Source of the DNA: JAWLAT01 sp041395325
GTDB lineage: Bacteria > Pseudomonadota > Gammaproteobacteria > Xanthomonadales > SZUA-5
DNA: 27,538 nt
Direction: 5' to 3'
NCBI GenBank assembly: GCA_041395325.1
Contig: JAWLAT010000043.1
Location: 1-27,538 of the forward strand
Shown here: piece by piece, positions 1-7,800 of the stretch
Layout: each line of letters starts with the position of its first letter
Position numbering within the stretch: position 1 is the first letter of the stretch
Program-made: the position numbers and the translations under genes
Notes under the pieces: generated by a model
What the model was told of the DNA's origin: nothing
What the model saw: only the letters and a program-made list of their open reading frames with translations
The model's database searches: none

Positions 1-631
1 CGACGTCTAGGTAGTGAGCAAGTAGGAGTCGATCCCCAAGATAAGTGACGATTCTCTGCCGATACTTGAGTGCACCCCCTCCGAGTTGGATACAAACAGG
101 AATCCCAATACGCGCACGCCTCGCTTTGTTCACCTGGCCTTGCACGGACTTGAGCCACTTCTCTCGGGCAACTGTTGGGTCGGACCCGGGCCGGGCGACC
201 CGTCCATCCGTCAACCACGAAATCATGATCTCGTTGGCCTTCGGAGAGCTTGTCGGGACGACGCTGCTTGGCGCCGCGCGGAATTTCAAGTTCAGATCGA
301 CCAAGCACTTCCCAGACCGGATCTCCACCGCGGGCCCGTCTCGGGTCTCAATCAACGTGACTCCGGAGCCAAAAACGTTCGCCAGCTCAATGATCGTGGT
401 GTGCTCGGCATCACTGATTTGAACTCCCACGCGGTCGGCCTCGTTTTGGCCCACTGGCACGACAAAGGTCAAAGTCCGGCGTGACAGCAGCAGCGTCGCA
501 CCCAAGCAGTCGACCACGCGTCCGACGTAGGGGCATTGCCAAAGGCCCCACACAGATACCTCGGCCCCGTCAGGAAATCGGAAACCTGCCGGCTCCTGGT
601 TCATGTCTGCCTCGTCGCTATCGTCTGTCAA
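1..631 (-). CDS. Unknown protein, partial (C-terminus beyond left edge), coupled to the integrase
   Basis: An open frame of 210 codons runs to the left edge with no stop. I read it directly on the minus strand. The probable start is TTG at 631-629, whose last two bases overlap the integrase stop codon (TTGA). A strong AAGGAGGT Shine-Dalgarno lies 10 nt upstream, inside the integrase gene. An alternative ATG is at 604-602. The visible protein starts MTDDSDEADMNQEP. It then has a stretch of alternating hydrophobic residues (for example RRTLTFVVPVGQ and TTIIELANVFG) that looks beta-rich, and a basic segment (QVNKARRARIG) near the visible end. I do not recognise a family. The tight overlap suggests co-translation with the integrase; a recombination accessory or a cargo gene are both possible. 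Confidence 0.6.
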   Translation of the reverse strand, partial: MTDDSDEADMNQEPAGFRFPDGAEVSVWGLWQCPYVGRVVDCLGATLLLSRRTLTFVVPVGQNEADRVGVQISDAEHTTIIELANVFGSGVTLIETRDGPAVEIRSGKCLVDLNLKFRAAPSSVVPTSSPKANEIMISWLTDGRVARPGSDPTVAREKWLKSVQGQVNKARRARIGIPVCIQLGGGALKYRQRIVTYLGDRLLLAHYLDV

Positions 632-1563
632 AGCGAATCAACCTCCTTCGGCTTCAATCGATAGAACCGTTCGAGCGTGCGTGGGTTCTTGTGGCCCAGG
701 TGCTCGCCGGTCTGATGGTCACTGCCCGACTTCGGGCGGATGGCGCGGAACGGGAAGCCGGCGCGCAGGCGTCGCCACGCGGTCTGGAATCCGCTGCTGG
801 TCCATGGCTTGCCGCGGCTGGTCAGCAGGACGGTCATGCCGATCACCGGCCGGGCCCGCAGTTCCTGCAGCAGCGTGCGCAGCTCAGCGCTCATGACCTG
901 GTGCAGCTCGGTGCCGGTCTTGCTCTGGCGCCAATAGATGCGGCCGGCGTCCCAGTCGATCTGGGTCCAACGCAGGGACAGCAGATCGCCCTGACGCTGG
1001 CCGGTTCGGTAGGCCAGCCACATGGCGTCGGCAACCTCGCGTGAGGCGCGCTTGGCCACCCGGGTGAACTGCTCGTCGGTCACCAGCACGCCGGCCGGCC
1101 GCTCTTTGTTGCGGCTCACACCCAGGCACGGATTCGACGGCGCCAAGCCCCAGCGCACGGCGCTGGTCATGATGGTCGACAGCAGCGCCACCAGCCGATT
1201 GGCCATGACGGGGGCGCCGTAGCCGTCCAGGATCTGAGCAACGATGGGCGGCGTGATCTGCTTTGGGTGTGTGAACTGGACCAGCATACAGCGCAGGATC
1301 CGCAGCTGGCGGCCGTACGCCTGACCAGTGCGTTCGCTCTTGCGTGGCAGTACGTCTCGCTCCCAGCGGTCGAGCAGATCCTCCATGGCCGAGCGCTGCG
1401 GTGCCGCATGCAGCTTGGCCAGAGCCTCGAACAGCGCCGATCGGTTTCCGTCGTCGGCGCACAGCGCGTGCCACTTGCCGGGCACGTCGACGTAGTAGAG
1501 CCTGCCGCAGCGCGAGTAGACGCGCTGCGGCAGGTCTGGGCGGGATCTACGCGGTCTGCCCAT
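628..1563 (-). CDS. Tyrosine recombinase / phage integrase (short type, DUF4224-associated)
   Basis: Site-specific recombinase of 311 aa. The N-terminal half (about 55-150) is the core-binding helical domain, and the C-terminal half (about 160-305) is the catalytic domain. Visible catalytic positions are R190 (in TGQRQGDLLSLRW), K215 (QSKTGTE), R276 in box II (FRAIRPKSGSD), H291 (HLGHKNP) and nucleophile Y301 (LERFYR). The usual box II histidine is R273 here. From memory, arginine at this place is common in phage integrases with a FRDLRAK-type box II, so activity is not excluded. The ATG start overlaps the DUF4224 gene by 17 bp. The stop overlaps the next gene's TTG start. The C-terminus is complete. 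Confidence 0.9.
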   Translation of the reverse strand: MGRPRRSRPDLPQRVYSRCGRLYYVDVPGKWHALCADDGNRSALFEALAKLHAAPQRSAMEDLLDRWERDVLPRKSERTGQAYGRQLRILRCMLVQFTHPKQITPPIVAQILDGYGAPVMANRLVALLSTIMTSAVRWGLAPSNPCLGVSRNKERPAGVLVTDEQFTRVAKRASREVADAMWLAYRTGQRQGDLLSLRWTQIDWDAGRIYWRQSKTGTELHQVMSAELRTLLQELRARPVIGMTVLLTSRGKPWTSSGFQTAWRRLRAGFPFRAIRPKSGSDHQTGEHLGHKNPRTLERFYRLKPKEVDSL

Positions 1564-1771
1564 GTCGGCCCGGCAACCGTAGCTTAGGGGCGGCCACAGT
1601 TTGCGCCTGCGGCAGCATCGCTGCAGTCAGCGCGTCCCAGGTCACGACCGGCTCACCGTTGGCGCTGATCATCGGGTTGACGCCATGGCGCTTGAGCCAT
1701 GCCACGATGGCCGACTTCCGGCGAAGGCCGGACTGGTCGCGCAGCTCCTGCATGGGAACGAAGCCGGTCAT
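1547..1771 (-). CDS. DUF4224 domain protein
   Basis: A 74-aa protein with the DUF4224 pattern: an N-terminal FVPMQELRDQSGLRRKSA, then AWLKRHGVNPMISANGEPVV. The family is a small phage/island protein commonly encoded just upstream of a tyrosine integrase, as here. Its biochemical role is not established. By size and position it could act as an excisionase-like or integrase-modulating factor, which is inference. The ATG is part of an ATGA overlap with the preceding gene, and the 3' end overlaps the integrase start by 17 bp, so the three genes are probably translationally coupled. Confidence 0.8.
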   Translation of the reverse strand: MTGFVPMQELRDQSGLRRKSAIVAWLKRHGVNPMISANGEPVVTWDALTAAMLPQAQTVAAPKLRLPGRHGQTA

Positions 1772-2115
1772 TTCGCGTTGGCCACGGGCCCGATGCCTGC
1801 TTCAAATCGGGCATTGGCCTCGCCATGCTCGAGTGCGGCAAGGATCTCCCGCGCAAGCATCAATGGCGCCGAGAGAGCGGCGAGGTCTTCGCCGGTGAGC
1901 GTGACGGCTCGCGTGATCGTCATTGAGTCGATGGCGCGCTGTAGAACAGCGAGTAGCGAATCTGCGACAGCGTGGCCATCGCCGCGAAGTCGGTTCAGAG
2001 CCTCTGCTCTTTCCTTGGCATCCTGACTTCGAACGGCTGCCGTTGCGTGCAATATCGACGCCGTGGTTCCAGAGCCTGCGAAACTGAGGGTTGAGCTATG
2101 ATCTTGACAGGACAT
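1768..2115 (-). CDS. Unknown small island protein (115 aa)
   Basis: The frame is open further upstream, but the ATG at 2115-2113 is preceded by a clear GGAGG with 4-nt spacing. I take that as the start, giving 115 aa beginning MSCQDHSSTLSF. The rest is mostly helical-looking and charged (for example QDAKERAEALNRLRGDG and LMLAREILAALEHGEAN), with no signal peptide or membrane segment. I do not recognise the family. Its TGA stop overlaps the DUF4224 start (ATGA), making it the first gene of a four-gene overlapping run. A strong hairpin lies 27 bp upstream of its start. Confidence 0.6.
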   Translation of the reverse strand: MSCQDHSSTLSFAGSGTTASILHATAAVRSQDAKERAEALNRLRGDGHAVADSLLAVLQRAIDSMTITRAVTLTGEDLAALSAPLMLAREILAALEHGEANARFEAGIGPVANAK

Positions 2116-2141
2116 TGTGCCTCCATTGGTTGAATGTCCGC

Positions 2142-2171
2142 GCCACTGGGCCGCTGCAACGGTCCAGTGGC
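2142..2171. other. Hairpin between the P4-type integrase and the four-gene run
   Basis: GCCACTGG at 2142-2149 is complementary to CCAGTGGC at 2164-2171. The stem continues through a G-T pair and CCG/CGG to about 12 bp around a 6-nt loop (2154-2159). It lies in the 109-bp gap after the P4-type integrase stop (2225) and before the start at 2115, both minus strand. There is no T-run on either side. It may terminate integrase transcription or bind a regulator of the downstream run; the sequence does not decide. Confidence 0.45.
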
Positions 2172-2224
2172 AACTATTCCGCCATCGCCTGGCGGTTTGG
2201 CGCGGCAAGTTTGCTGCCGCAATT

Positions 2225-3484
2225 TCATCGGCTGCGGCCGATTTTGACGACCTTCCCATCGCCGGCAGCGCCGATCGCGAGTCGGTCGAGTTCATCAGCC
2301 CAGCCCTGCAGGGCGTGGGCCATCGATTCTTCGTAGGAGTAGCGGTTGTACGTGCGATGCGTTCCGGCAAATACCCCGCTGAGGTGATTGAGGATCCGCT
2401 CGATGACGTGGGGCGCAATCCCTAGTCCGGCCAACCGTGTCGCTGCCGTGCGCCGTAGATCGTGGGTTCCAAACTGCTCCGTCAAGGCGAGCTCGGAGCG
2501 AATCTTGGTCAGAACTTTGGCCATCGTGTCCGTGCGGGTAGGGCCATGGGATCGACGCGCAGGAAAGACCAACTCGCCGTCGCGGTCCTGGCTGCCGAGT
2601 ACCTCCAGAGCCTGCCTTGGCAACGGCAAGGTGTGTGCCTTTCCGTTCTTAGCGACCTCGGCCGGGATCGTCAACACACCGTCGTCCAGGTCAACATCGA
2701 TCCATCGGAGCGACGCCGCTTCCTTTGCCCTCAGCGCGAGCAGGAGCTGCAGTCGGAGCGCGTCTCGCAACGAGTTTCGTACACCTGGGATCGCCTTGGC
2801 GGTGCCAGTCCAGAAGGCCTTCAGCTCCGCGTCGCTGAGCACGCGACTCCGCGAACCTGCTGGCGTCGTCTTGACGCCTATGGCGACGTTCGCGTCGACA
2901 TGACCTTCCGACAATGCATGGCTCAGTACTGATCGCAGCATGGCGATCACCTTGCGTGCCGTGCTGGGCGCGGCGATCGATTCCCGCAGCTTTGCGATAT
3001 GACCCGTCCTGATCTCTCGGAGCTTCAGCTCGCCGAGCATCGGTTCGACATGCGTCGCGAACAGCCGGCGCTCCACGGGTGCGGATCTCTTGGCACCCAT
3101 CTGGCTGCGGCGCTCTGAGAGCGGCTTTCCGAGGACGGTGGGAGCGAACTCGGCCAGCGTGTACTCGGCCAACTCCAGCTTCCTTCGCCGATGTTCTTCC
3201 TTCCGACGAAACCGCTCGGCTTCGATAGGGTTGGCCGACCCCTTGGCCGTAGCTCGCAGCTTTGCAACTGCCGTGACCGCGTCCTGAAACGGCATCGTCG
3301 GGTGGTCGCCGATCACGGTCCATCGCGTTCGCCCATCTGCCTCAGAGCGGAGCATCCAGCTCCGGCTGCGCGCGCCCACTCGCAGGTAGAGCCCTGGGTG
3401 CCCTTCGATCGAGTAGAACGTTCGCTTTCCCTTCGGGCTCCGCGCTGCCTTGATCGCAGAATGGGTGGGCTTGATGGTCGGCAC
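2225..3484 (-). CDS. P4-type tyrosine integrase
   Basis: Integrase of 419 aa with the usual P4/IntS-like plan: an N-terminal DUF4102-type arm-binding domain (about 1-95, with GHPGLYLRVGARSRSWMLR), a basic linker (about 90-105), a core-binding domain (about 135-205) and a catalytic domain (about 215-385). Catalytic residues visible are R252 (ALRAKEAASLRW), a lysine in AKNGKAHTLPL (about 279-282), H341 and R344 (HDLRRTAATRLAG), H367 (ILNHLSG) and Y379 (TYNRYSYEE). The start is GTG at 3484, supported by GGAG six bases upstream. It is the gene closest to the tRNA fragment and is the best candidate for the enzyme that made this junction. Confidence 0.95.
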   Translation of the reverse strand: MPTIKPTHSAIKAARSPKGKRTFYSIEGHPGLYLRVGARSRSWMLRSEADGRTRWTVIGDHPTMPFQDAVTAVAKLRATAKGSANPIEAERFRRKEEHRRRKLELAEYTLAEFAPTVLGKPLSERRSQMGAKRSAPVERRLFATHVEPMLGELKLREIRTGHIAKLRESIAAPSTARKVIAMLRSVLSHALSEGHVDANVAIGVKTTPAGSRSRVLSDAELKAFWTGTAKAIPGVRNSLRDALRLQLLLALRAKEAASLRWIDVDLDDGVLTIPAEVAKNGKAHTLPLPRQALEVLGSQDRDGELVFPARRSHGPTRTDTMAKVLTKIRSELALTEQFGTHDLRRTAATRLAGLGIAPHVIERILNHLSGVFAGTHRTYNRYSYEESMAHALQGWADELDRLAIGAAGDGKVVKIGRSR

Positions 3485-3499
3485 GATCCGCTCCGGAAT

Positions 3500-3536
3500 C
3501 CGTCACCAGTCGAAGTGGTGACGGAAGTGGTGACGG
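3500..3536. promoter_or_regulatory. Three copies of TGGTGACGG upstream of the integrase
   Basis: The 9-mer TGGTGACGG occurs at 3516-3524 and again at 3528-3536 (12-bp period). In inverted orientation (CCGTCACCA) it occurs at 3500-3508. The inverted pair forms a 9-bp perfect dyad with a 7-bp centre. The cluster begins 16 bp upstream of the integrase GTG and just upstream of its Shine-Dalgarno, between the gene and the tRNA attachment site. Such clusters are typical of arm-type integrase sites, excisionase sites or an operator over the int promoter. Which one is inference. Confidence 0.55.
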
Positions 3537-3650
3537 ACTGGAAAGCTACACCGGTGAACGTCCATGAGCAAGCAGACACATGGGAAGTACACAAAACAGC
3601 AACTTGCAGTTGTGTCTCTTGTTCGCCGGTGCTTGCTGATGCTCTAGATC

Positions 3651-3698
3651 AAGGGACTCATAATCCCTTGGTTCCAGGTTCGAATCCTGGTGGGACCA
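3651..3698 (+). other. Attachment site: 3' half of a tRNA gene, anticodon CAU
   Basis: The fragment begins in the anticodon stem. AGGGA and TCCCT pair around the loop CTCATAA, giving anticodon CAT. It has a short variable loop, a perfect T-arm (CCAGG, TTCGAAT, CCTGG at 3674-3690) and the 3' acceptor strand TGGGACC followed by A3698. No matching D-arm or 5' acceptor strand (expected GGTCCCA) is found upstream, so this is not an intact tRNA. CCA is not encoded. The variable-loop pattern resembles tRNA-Ile2(CAU) more than elongator Met, which is a tentative reading. It marks the right junction of the element; the intact copy should be at the other end, off the window. Confidence 0.8.
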
Positions 3699-3718
3699 TG
3701 CCTTGAGCGTCGCGACCC

Positions 3719-4618
3719 TCAGGCGGCCTTGCGCAATCCCGGAAAACCCAGCTTCTCGCGCTGCGCGTAGTAGGCCTCGGCGACCGCCTTGGCCAGGGTG
3801 CGCACGCGCAGGATGTAGCGTTGCCGCTCGGTCACGCTGATGGCGCGACGGGCGTCGAGCAGGTTGAAGCTGTGTGAGGCCTTGCAGACCTGGTCGTAGG
3901 CCGGCAGCGGCAGACCCCGATCGACCAGCTTCAGGGCTTCGGCCTCGCAGACCCCGAACCAGTTGAACAGCGCCTCGACGTTGGCTTCCTCGAAGTTGTA
4001 GGTCGATTGCTCGATCTCGTTCTGCAGGAACACATCGCCGTAGCTGACCGGTCCCTGCGGACCGATCGTCCAGACCAGGTCGTAGACGTTCTCGACGTCC
4101 TGCAAGTACATCGCCAGCCGCTCCAGACCGTAGGTGATCTCACCGGTGACTGGCTTGCACTCCAGACCACCAGCCTGCTGGAAGTAGGTGAACTGGGTCA
4201 CCTCCATGCCGTTGAGCCAGACCTCCCAACCCAGACCCCAGGCACCCAGGGTCGGTGATTCCCAGTTGTCCTCGACCAGACGCAGATCGTGGGTCAGCGG
4301 ATCCACGCCGAGTGCACGCAACGAGTCGAAATAGAGCTCGACGATGTTGTCCGGCGAGGGCTTGAGCACCACCTGATACTGGTAGTAGTGCTGCAGCCGA
4401 TTGGGGTTCTCGCCGTAGCGGCCGTCGGTTGGACGGCGCGACGGCTGCACATAGGCCGCGTTCCAGGGCTCAGGACCCAGACACCGCAAGAAGGTGGCCG
4501 GATGAAAGGTACCGGCGCCAACTTCGGTATCCAGCGGTTGAACCAGCACGCAACCCTGCTCGGCCCAAAACTGTTGCAGGCGCAGAATGATGTCTTGGAA
4601 GGTCGGGCTGGCGGCCAT
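3719..4618 (-). CDS. glyQ: Glycine--tRNA ligase, alpha subunit
   Basis: Catalytic alpha chain of the bacterial two-subunit (alpha2beta2) glycyl-tRNA synthetase, which charges tRNA-Gly in the cytoplasm. The 299-aa length matches the family. The characteristic N-terminus (TFQDIILRLQQFWAEQGCVL), GAGTFHPATFLRCLGPEPW, YVQPSRRPTDGRYGENPNR and DNWESPTLGAWGLGWEVWL are all present, as is the C-terminal NLLDARRAISVTERQRYI. The ATG has GGAG 7 nt upstream. The stop is 20 bp from the tRNA fragment at the element border. The beta-subunit gene glyS, normally directly downstream, is not there or anywhere else in the window. It is presumably beyond the element or elsewhere, because alpha alone is not a functional enzyme. 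Confidence 0.98.
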   Translation of the reverse strand: MAASPTFQDIILRLQQFWAEQGCVLVQPLDTEVGAGTFHPATFLRCLGPEPWNAAYVQPSRRPTDGRYGENPNRLQHYYQYQVVLKPSPDNIVELYFDSLRALGVDPLTHDLRLVEDNWESPTLGAWGLGWEVWLNGMEVTQFTYFQQAGGLECKPVTGEITYGLERLAMYLQDVENVYDLVWTIGPQGPVSYGDVFLQNEIEQSTYNFEEANVEALFNWFGVCEAEALKLVDRGLPLPAYDQVCKASHSFNLLDARRAISVTERQRYILRVRTLAKAVAEAYYAQREKLGFPGLRKAA

Positions 4619-4798
4619 GCGCGCTCTCCGGTACTGCTTCGTGAGTCAACCCGCGATTGTCCCACGACTGCGACCTTGCGCGCACTCGGATTGCGGCCCC
4701 GCTACCGAACCGGCCCGTGGACAATGCCGCCGACGGACCCGCACTGGTCTTGGCCAGGATGTTCGTCAGCCAGATCGACGAGGTGTTCAACAAGGATT

Positions 4799-4832
4799 GC
4801 CACGCCTGGCCGTCGCAGCAGCCAGGCGTGGC
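4799..4832 (-). terminator. Perfect 12-bp hairpin after the tricorn-like peptidase gene
   Basis: GCCACGCCTGGC (4799-4810) and GCCAGGCGTGGC (4821-4832) form an uninterrupted 12-bp GC-rich stem with a 10-nt loop, starting 8 bp beyond the peptidase stop. On the minus strand it is followed by AATCCTTGTTG, which is only weakly T-rich. It is best read as the transcript end of the peptidase gene, upstream of glyQ. The rest of the 4619-4839 gap shows no clear promoter. A 39-codon plus-strand frame there is discussed under rejected items. Confidence 0.6.
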
Positions 4833-4839
4833 GTAGGCA

Positions 4840-7800
4840 TCAACGGAAGTCGCTGGGTGCCGGCGGCGCGATGACTTCGCGCGGCGGCTGCTGGGCCAGT
4901 TCCTCCAGCAGCACCTCAACCGCCTTCTCCAGGCTGGGGTCCTGGCCGGCGCCGATCAGATGCGGATAGTCGATCACTTCGATGTCCGGCGCGACGCCTT
5001 CGTTCTCCACCGCCCAGCGGTTGTCGGTGTCGAGGAAGCGGAAGGTCGAGGCCAGCAGCTGGCCGCCGTCGGCCAGGCCCGGATTGCCGGAAATGCCGAT
5101 CAAGCCGCCCCAGGTGCGCGTGCCGATCAACTTGCCCAGACCCAGCTTGCGGAAGTAGTAGGGCAGGGCATCGCCACCGGAACTGGACAGGCCGTTGATC
5201 AGCATCACCTTCGGCCCCGGATGGCTGATGAAGGGCGTGGCCTGCGGCTGCAGGCCGCGGCGCGACCAGTAGTTCAGCGGCTTGCGCGCCAGTGTTTCGA
5301 TCATCCGGTCGGGGATGAAGCCGCCACCGTTGTAGCGGTCGTCGATGATCAGCGCGTCCTTGTTGATCTGCGGCCACAGCTGGCGCACCAGTTCGCGATT
5401 GCCTTCGATGGCCGTGTTGGGCAGATGCACATAGCCGATCCGACCACCCGACAAACGATCGACTTCGGCACGACGTGACTCGATCCAGTCCAGATAGCGC
5501 AGGTCCCGCTCACTGGACAGCGTCGTTACCCGCAGCTTGCGTGCGCCGCTGGGCGTGGGCCGGTCATTGACCAGCAGGTCGACCAGGCGGTCGGCCTTGT
5601 TCTCCAGCAGCTGGTAGGGATTGCGCACGCTGCGGGCATCGACACCATCGACGGCGATCAGATACTCACCGGCTTTGACCCGGCTGCCGGGCTGGTCCAG
5701 CGGCGCGCGATAGACCGCCATGCCGGTGATGCCCTGGAAAACCTTGTCGAAGCGGAAGTAACCCGACTCATCGCGCGAGAACTCGGCACCCAGCAGCCCG
5801 CCAGTCTTGCGCTCGATCGCCGGTTCGTCGCCGCGGTTGACATAGATATGACCAGCGTTCATCTCGCCGGCGATCTCGCCGAACAGGTAGTCCAGATCGG
5901 TGCGGCTGCCCACGTATGGCAGCAACGCGGCGTAACGGCTGTAGACGGCCTCCCAGTCGTTGCCATGCATGCCTGCGTCGTAGAACCAGTCACGCAGGAT
6001 GCGCCAGCCGTCGCGGAACATCTGCGCCCACTCGGTCGGCGGATCGATGCGCAGTTCCATCTGGTCCAGCGGCAGCTTGTCGCCCAGTTGGGTCTCGGCC
6101 TTCGCGTCGGCGATGTAGTAGTCCTGACCCTGCTGCAGCAGCAACTTCTTGCCGTTGGCGCTGAGCGCATAGGCACCAATGCGATCGGCCACCTTCTTGG
6201 CCTCGCGCGATTCCAGGCCGTAGAAGCGCAGCTGCGCCGGACCCTGTCCGTCACCGGCAAGGTAGAACAGGCCCTGCTCATTGGCCAGCAGCGAACCATA
6301 GCCGCCGCCCGGCACCTCCAGTTTGACGGTGCGCCCGATCAGACCATCCCATTCGACGCTGCTGGTCGGTGTCGCCTTGGCCTTGTCCTTGCCCTTGTCT
6401 TCATCGCCTGCTTTGGGCGGGGCGATCTCGTCACTGCGGGGCGCCATTGGCGAGGGCACCTCGTCTCTCAGGGCGACGGCGAACAACAGCCGCGAGCGTT
6501 GGTAGAAGTAGTCGAACTCGACCGACTCGAAAGCCAGGTTGTAGTCACGATCCGACCCGAAATACAAATAGCGGCCCAGCGGATCGAAGGCCGGATCGCC
6601 GGCGTTGAAGTTCGGATCGGAAACGCGCTGCTTGCGGCCCTGCAGGCGGTCGTACAGCCACACCTCGCCCAGACCACTGGCGCCGGTCAGGCTGTAGGCC
6701 AGATAACGGCTGTCGGCCGACCAGTGGTACTGGGTGATCTCGCCGCCGCGGTCAGTCTGATCCACCTCGATGGTGTCGCCGGTGGCGATCTCGACAAAGC
6801 GCAGCCGCAGCTTGCGATCGCTGTAAGCCAGAAAGCGGCCATCGGGCGAAAACACCGGCGGCATCCGCCAGATGTCGCCATCACGCGTCAGCTGGCGCGC
6901 CTCACCGCTGCCGTCACTGGGCCGCAGATACAGCTCGTATTCGCCACTGGCGTCGGACAGATAGGCCAACTGCTGGCCGTCGGGCGAGATGGTCACCGAG
7001 TGCTCGCGCGCGCTCGGCGTGCGGCTGACATTGCGGATCTCGCCGTGCTTGGCCGGCACGCTGAACAACTCGCCACGCGCACCGAAAATGGCCCGCTCGC
7101 CGCCTGGTGACAGATCGAAGGACTCGATCTGCCCGGCGACCTTGGCAAAGCGCACCTGCCGCGCCGGCAGATCGCTGGGGACCTGCACCACCACCTGGCG
7201 GGTCTGGCCGCTGCTGGGCTGGTGCAGCCACAGCGCGCCGGCCTGCTCGAACACCACCGCATCCGGGCCGCCGCTGGGCCAGAGCACATCGAAGTCGGGC
7301 AGATCGGTGACCTGGGTGGGCTCGCCGCCATCCGGGCCCATCGCGTACAGGTCCAGCTGATAGTCACGATCGGAGGTGAAGTAGATCCGCTCGCCGACCC
7401 AGACCGGCTGGTTGTCGGTGGCCGGGTTGCGGGTCAGCTGGCGCGAGATGCCGCTGTCGCGGTCAAACAGCCAGATCTCCTGCGCGCGGCCACCGCGATA
7501 GCGCTTCCATGTGCGGAATTCCCGATCGATCGGCGTGAAGACGTACTGCCGTCCGTCCGGCGACAGCGAGCCACCGCCGGTTTCGGGGATCGCCAACGGT
7601 GTCGGCAGGCTGCCGTCGAGCGGCACCAGATACGGCCGTCCGGCGCGGTCATCCCAGGCCACCGTGTTGATGCGCACCAGCACCTGCTGGCCATCCGGGG
7701 TCCAGTCCAGCACGCGGTAGTCATAACCGCCACGCGGCGGCTGCGGACCGATGTCGGTCTTGTAGGTCAGCTGGCGCGGCTCACCACCGGCGGTGGGAAT

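Larger units (their letters stand above)
1..3698. mobile_element. Right end of an integrated element (genomic island/prophage-like)
   Basis: Two tyrosine integrase genes, a DUF4224 gene and two unrecognised small genes lie directly beside a truncated tRNA 3' half, next to the housekeeping gene glyQ. This is the normal layout after site-specific integration into a tRNA gene. The integrase nearest the border is transcribed away from it, as is usual. All five genes are on the minus strand and continue off the left edge, so the left border and cargo are not visible. No transposase, capsid, replication or conjugation gene is present here, so the type of element (prophage, ICE or satellite) cannot be decided. 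Confidence 0.8.

Noticed and set aside
3640..3700. Complete tRNA gene
   Set aside because: The anticodon arm, T-arm and 3' acceptor strand are present, but there is no D-arm and no 5' acceptor strand (GGTCCCA) within the expected 30 bases upstream.
4717..4836. 39-codon plus-strand frame from a GTG with G/C-rich third positions, containing ARMFVSQIDEVFNKDCHAW
   Set aside because: It has no ribosome binding site, and its end lies inside the peptidase terminator hairpin. The opposite strand in the same register looks equally coding-like. A gene remnant is possible, but I cannot support a gene.
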